This document shows, in pieces, positions 23,416 to 23,940 of a stretch of DNA of 23,940 nucleotides. Origin of the DNA: COMBO-56-21 sp041494275 (GTDB lineage: Archaea; Thermoplasmatota; Thermoplasmata; UBA10834); contig JBGQAM010000024.1 in the NCBI GenBank assembly GCA_041494275.1, positions 1 to 23,940 of the forward strand, written 5' to 3'. Within the stretch, counting starts at the first letter, position 1, and each line of letters opens with the position of its first letter. A model generated the notes under the pieces. The model worked only from the letters and a program-made list of their open reading frames with translations. It made no database searches and had not been told where the DNA came from. Position numbers and translations under genes: made by a program.

Positions 23416-23940
23416 ATGGGACGCATCGGACGAGGCTGGAAGCTAGCCAAGATGAGCTTGAGGGTCATACGGAAGGACAAAGAGATTTTGATATTCCCGC
23501 TCTTGTCCGGACTGATAACACTACTCATTCTGGCCAGTTTCTTTGTAGGGGCGTTCTTCGCGTGGGGTTTCGACGGCCTAAGCTCCACGGCTAACCAATG
23601 GGTATTCTACGTGTTCTTCGCTGTCTTCTACTTCGTAGCCTTCTTCATTTCGATATTCTTCAATGCCGCAGTCATTGGCTGCGCGACAATCAGATTGAAC
23701 GGAGGAGACCCTACCGTCGCGGACGGCTTCAGAATCGCGGGTCAGAATATCAAGCAGATCATCCTCTGGGCGATATTCGCGGCCACCGTCGGGTTGATAT
23801 TGAGGGCCATCCAAGAGAGGGTCGGGTTCATCGGGAAGATGCTCGTTGGAGCGCTCGGAGCGGCTTTCACGATCGCGACGTACTTCGTCGTCCCCGTTTT
23901 CATCTACGAGAAGCTAGGCCCATGGGCCTCGCTCAAGAGA
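23416..23940 (+). CDS. DUF6159-like multi-pass membrane protein, 5' part (runs off right edge)
   Basis: The first 175 residues are visible and the frame is still open at the right edge. The N-terminus MGRIGRGWKLAKMSLRVIRK, followed by DKEILIFPLLSG, is the typical beginning of the DUF6159 family, whose function is unknown. Four hydrophobic segments can be seen: IFPLLSGLITLLILASFFVG; YVFFAVFYFVAFFISIFF; IILWAIFAATVGLIL; and GALGAAFTIATYFVVPVFIY. Between the second and third is a polar loop (RLNGGDPTVADGFRIA), as is usual for the family. The gene has its own promoter, so it is probably not co-transcribed with the TPR gene. The family name rests on the N-terminal motif, so moderate confidence. 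Confidence 0.75.
   Translation, partial: MGRIGRGWKLAKMSLRVIRKDKEILIFPLLSGLITLLILASFFVGAFFAWGFDGLSSTANQWVFYVFFAVFYFVAFFISIFFNAAVIGCATIRLNGGDPTVADGFRIAGQNIKQIILWAIFAATVGLILRAIQERVGFIGKMLVGALGAAFTIATYFVVPVFIYEKLGPWASLKR

Noticed and set aside
1..23940. CRISPR array, insertion sequence or phage genes
   Set aside because: I found no regularly spaced short DNA repeats, transposase motifs or phage structural genes. The repeats present are protein-level and old.

Overview
The window looks like a piece of an archaeal chromosome, most likely from a euryarchaeal lineage such as Thermoplasmatota; that placement is an inference from gene content. It carries a Hel308 helicase, a KEOPS Cgi121-like subunit, the archaeal set of early mevalonate genes (HMG-CoA synthase, thiolase and DUF35 Zn-ribbon/OB protein), a tRNA with an anticodon-loop intron, TATA-type promoters about 25-45 bp ahead of starts, and Shine-Dalgarno sites of the GGAGGTGAT type. 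Coding density is high. Both very long genes start with TTG.

Layout. Bases 1-2042 (+): 3' part of hel308, then cgi121. Bases 2120-3639 (+): ftcD and fchA, overlapping by 10 bp, which together move the formimino group of formiminoglutamate onto folate. Bases 3776-8287 (+): a 1503-residue protein made of about 21 copies of a ~63-residue helical repeat, then a beta-sandwich domain and a RING-CH-like zinc finger. Bases 8284-16057 (-): a run of seven tightly packed genes read right to left: HTH regulator, HMG-CoA synthase, thiolase, DUF35 protein, hutH, tldD and tldE. I see one convincing promoter, at the head of this run. Bases 16301-16377 (+): tRNA-Pro(CGG), followed by a short remnant of a second HTH regulator. 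Bases 16574-17731 (-): an exported PHP-family metallohydrolase. Bases 17933-18044 (+): tRNA-Gly(UCC) with a 39-nt intron. Bases 18097-18537 (-): two coupled genes for small unknown proteins. Bases 18860-23320 (+): a 1486-residue protein with 30 TPR units, a helical domain, a charged linker, a C3H-plus-four-Cys zinc finger and an Arg/Ser/Glu-rich tail. Base 23416 to the right edge (+): the start of a multi-pass membrane protein.

How the genes fit together. HMG-CoA synthase, thiolase and the DUF35 protein form the known archaeal complex making HMG-CoA for isoprenoid lipids, and the regulator at their head probably controls them. HutH begins histidine breakdown, and FtcD plus FchA handle its one-carbon product; the two middle enzymes (HutU, HutI) are not in this window. 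TldD and TldE form a heteromeric peptidase.

The most unusual content is the pair of ~1500-residue cytoplasmic repeat proteins that both end in a zinc finger and look like large scaffolds. Next is the thiolase, in which the expected nucleophilic cysteine is read as glycine.
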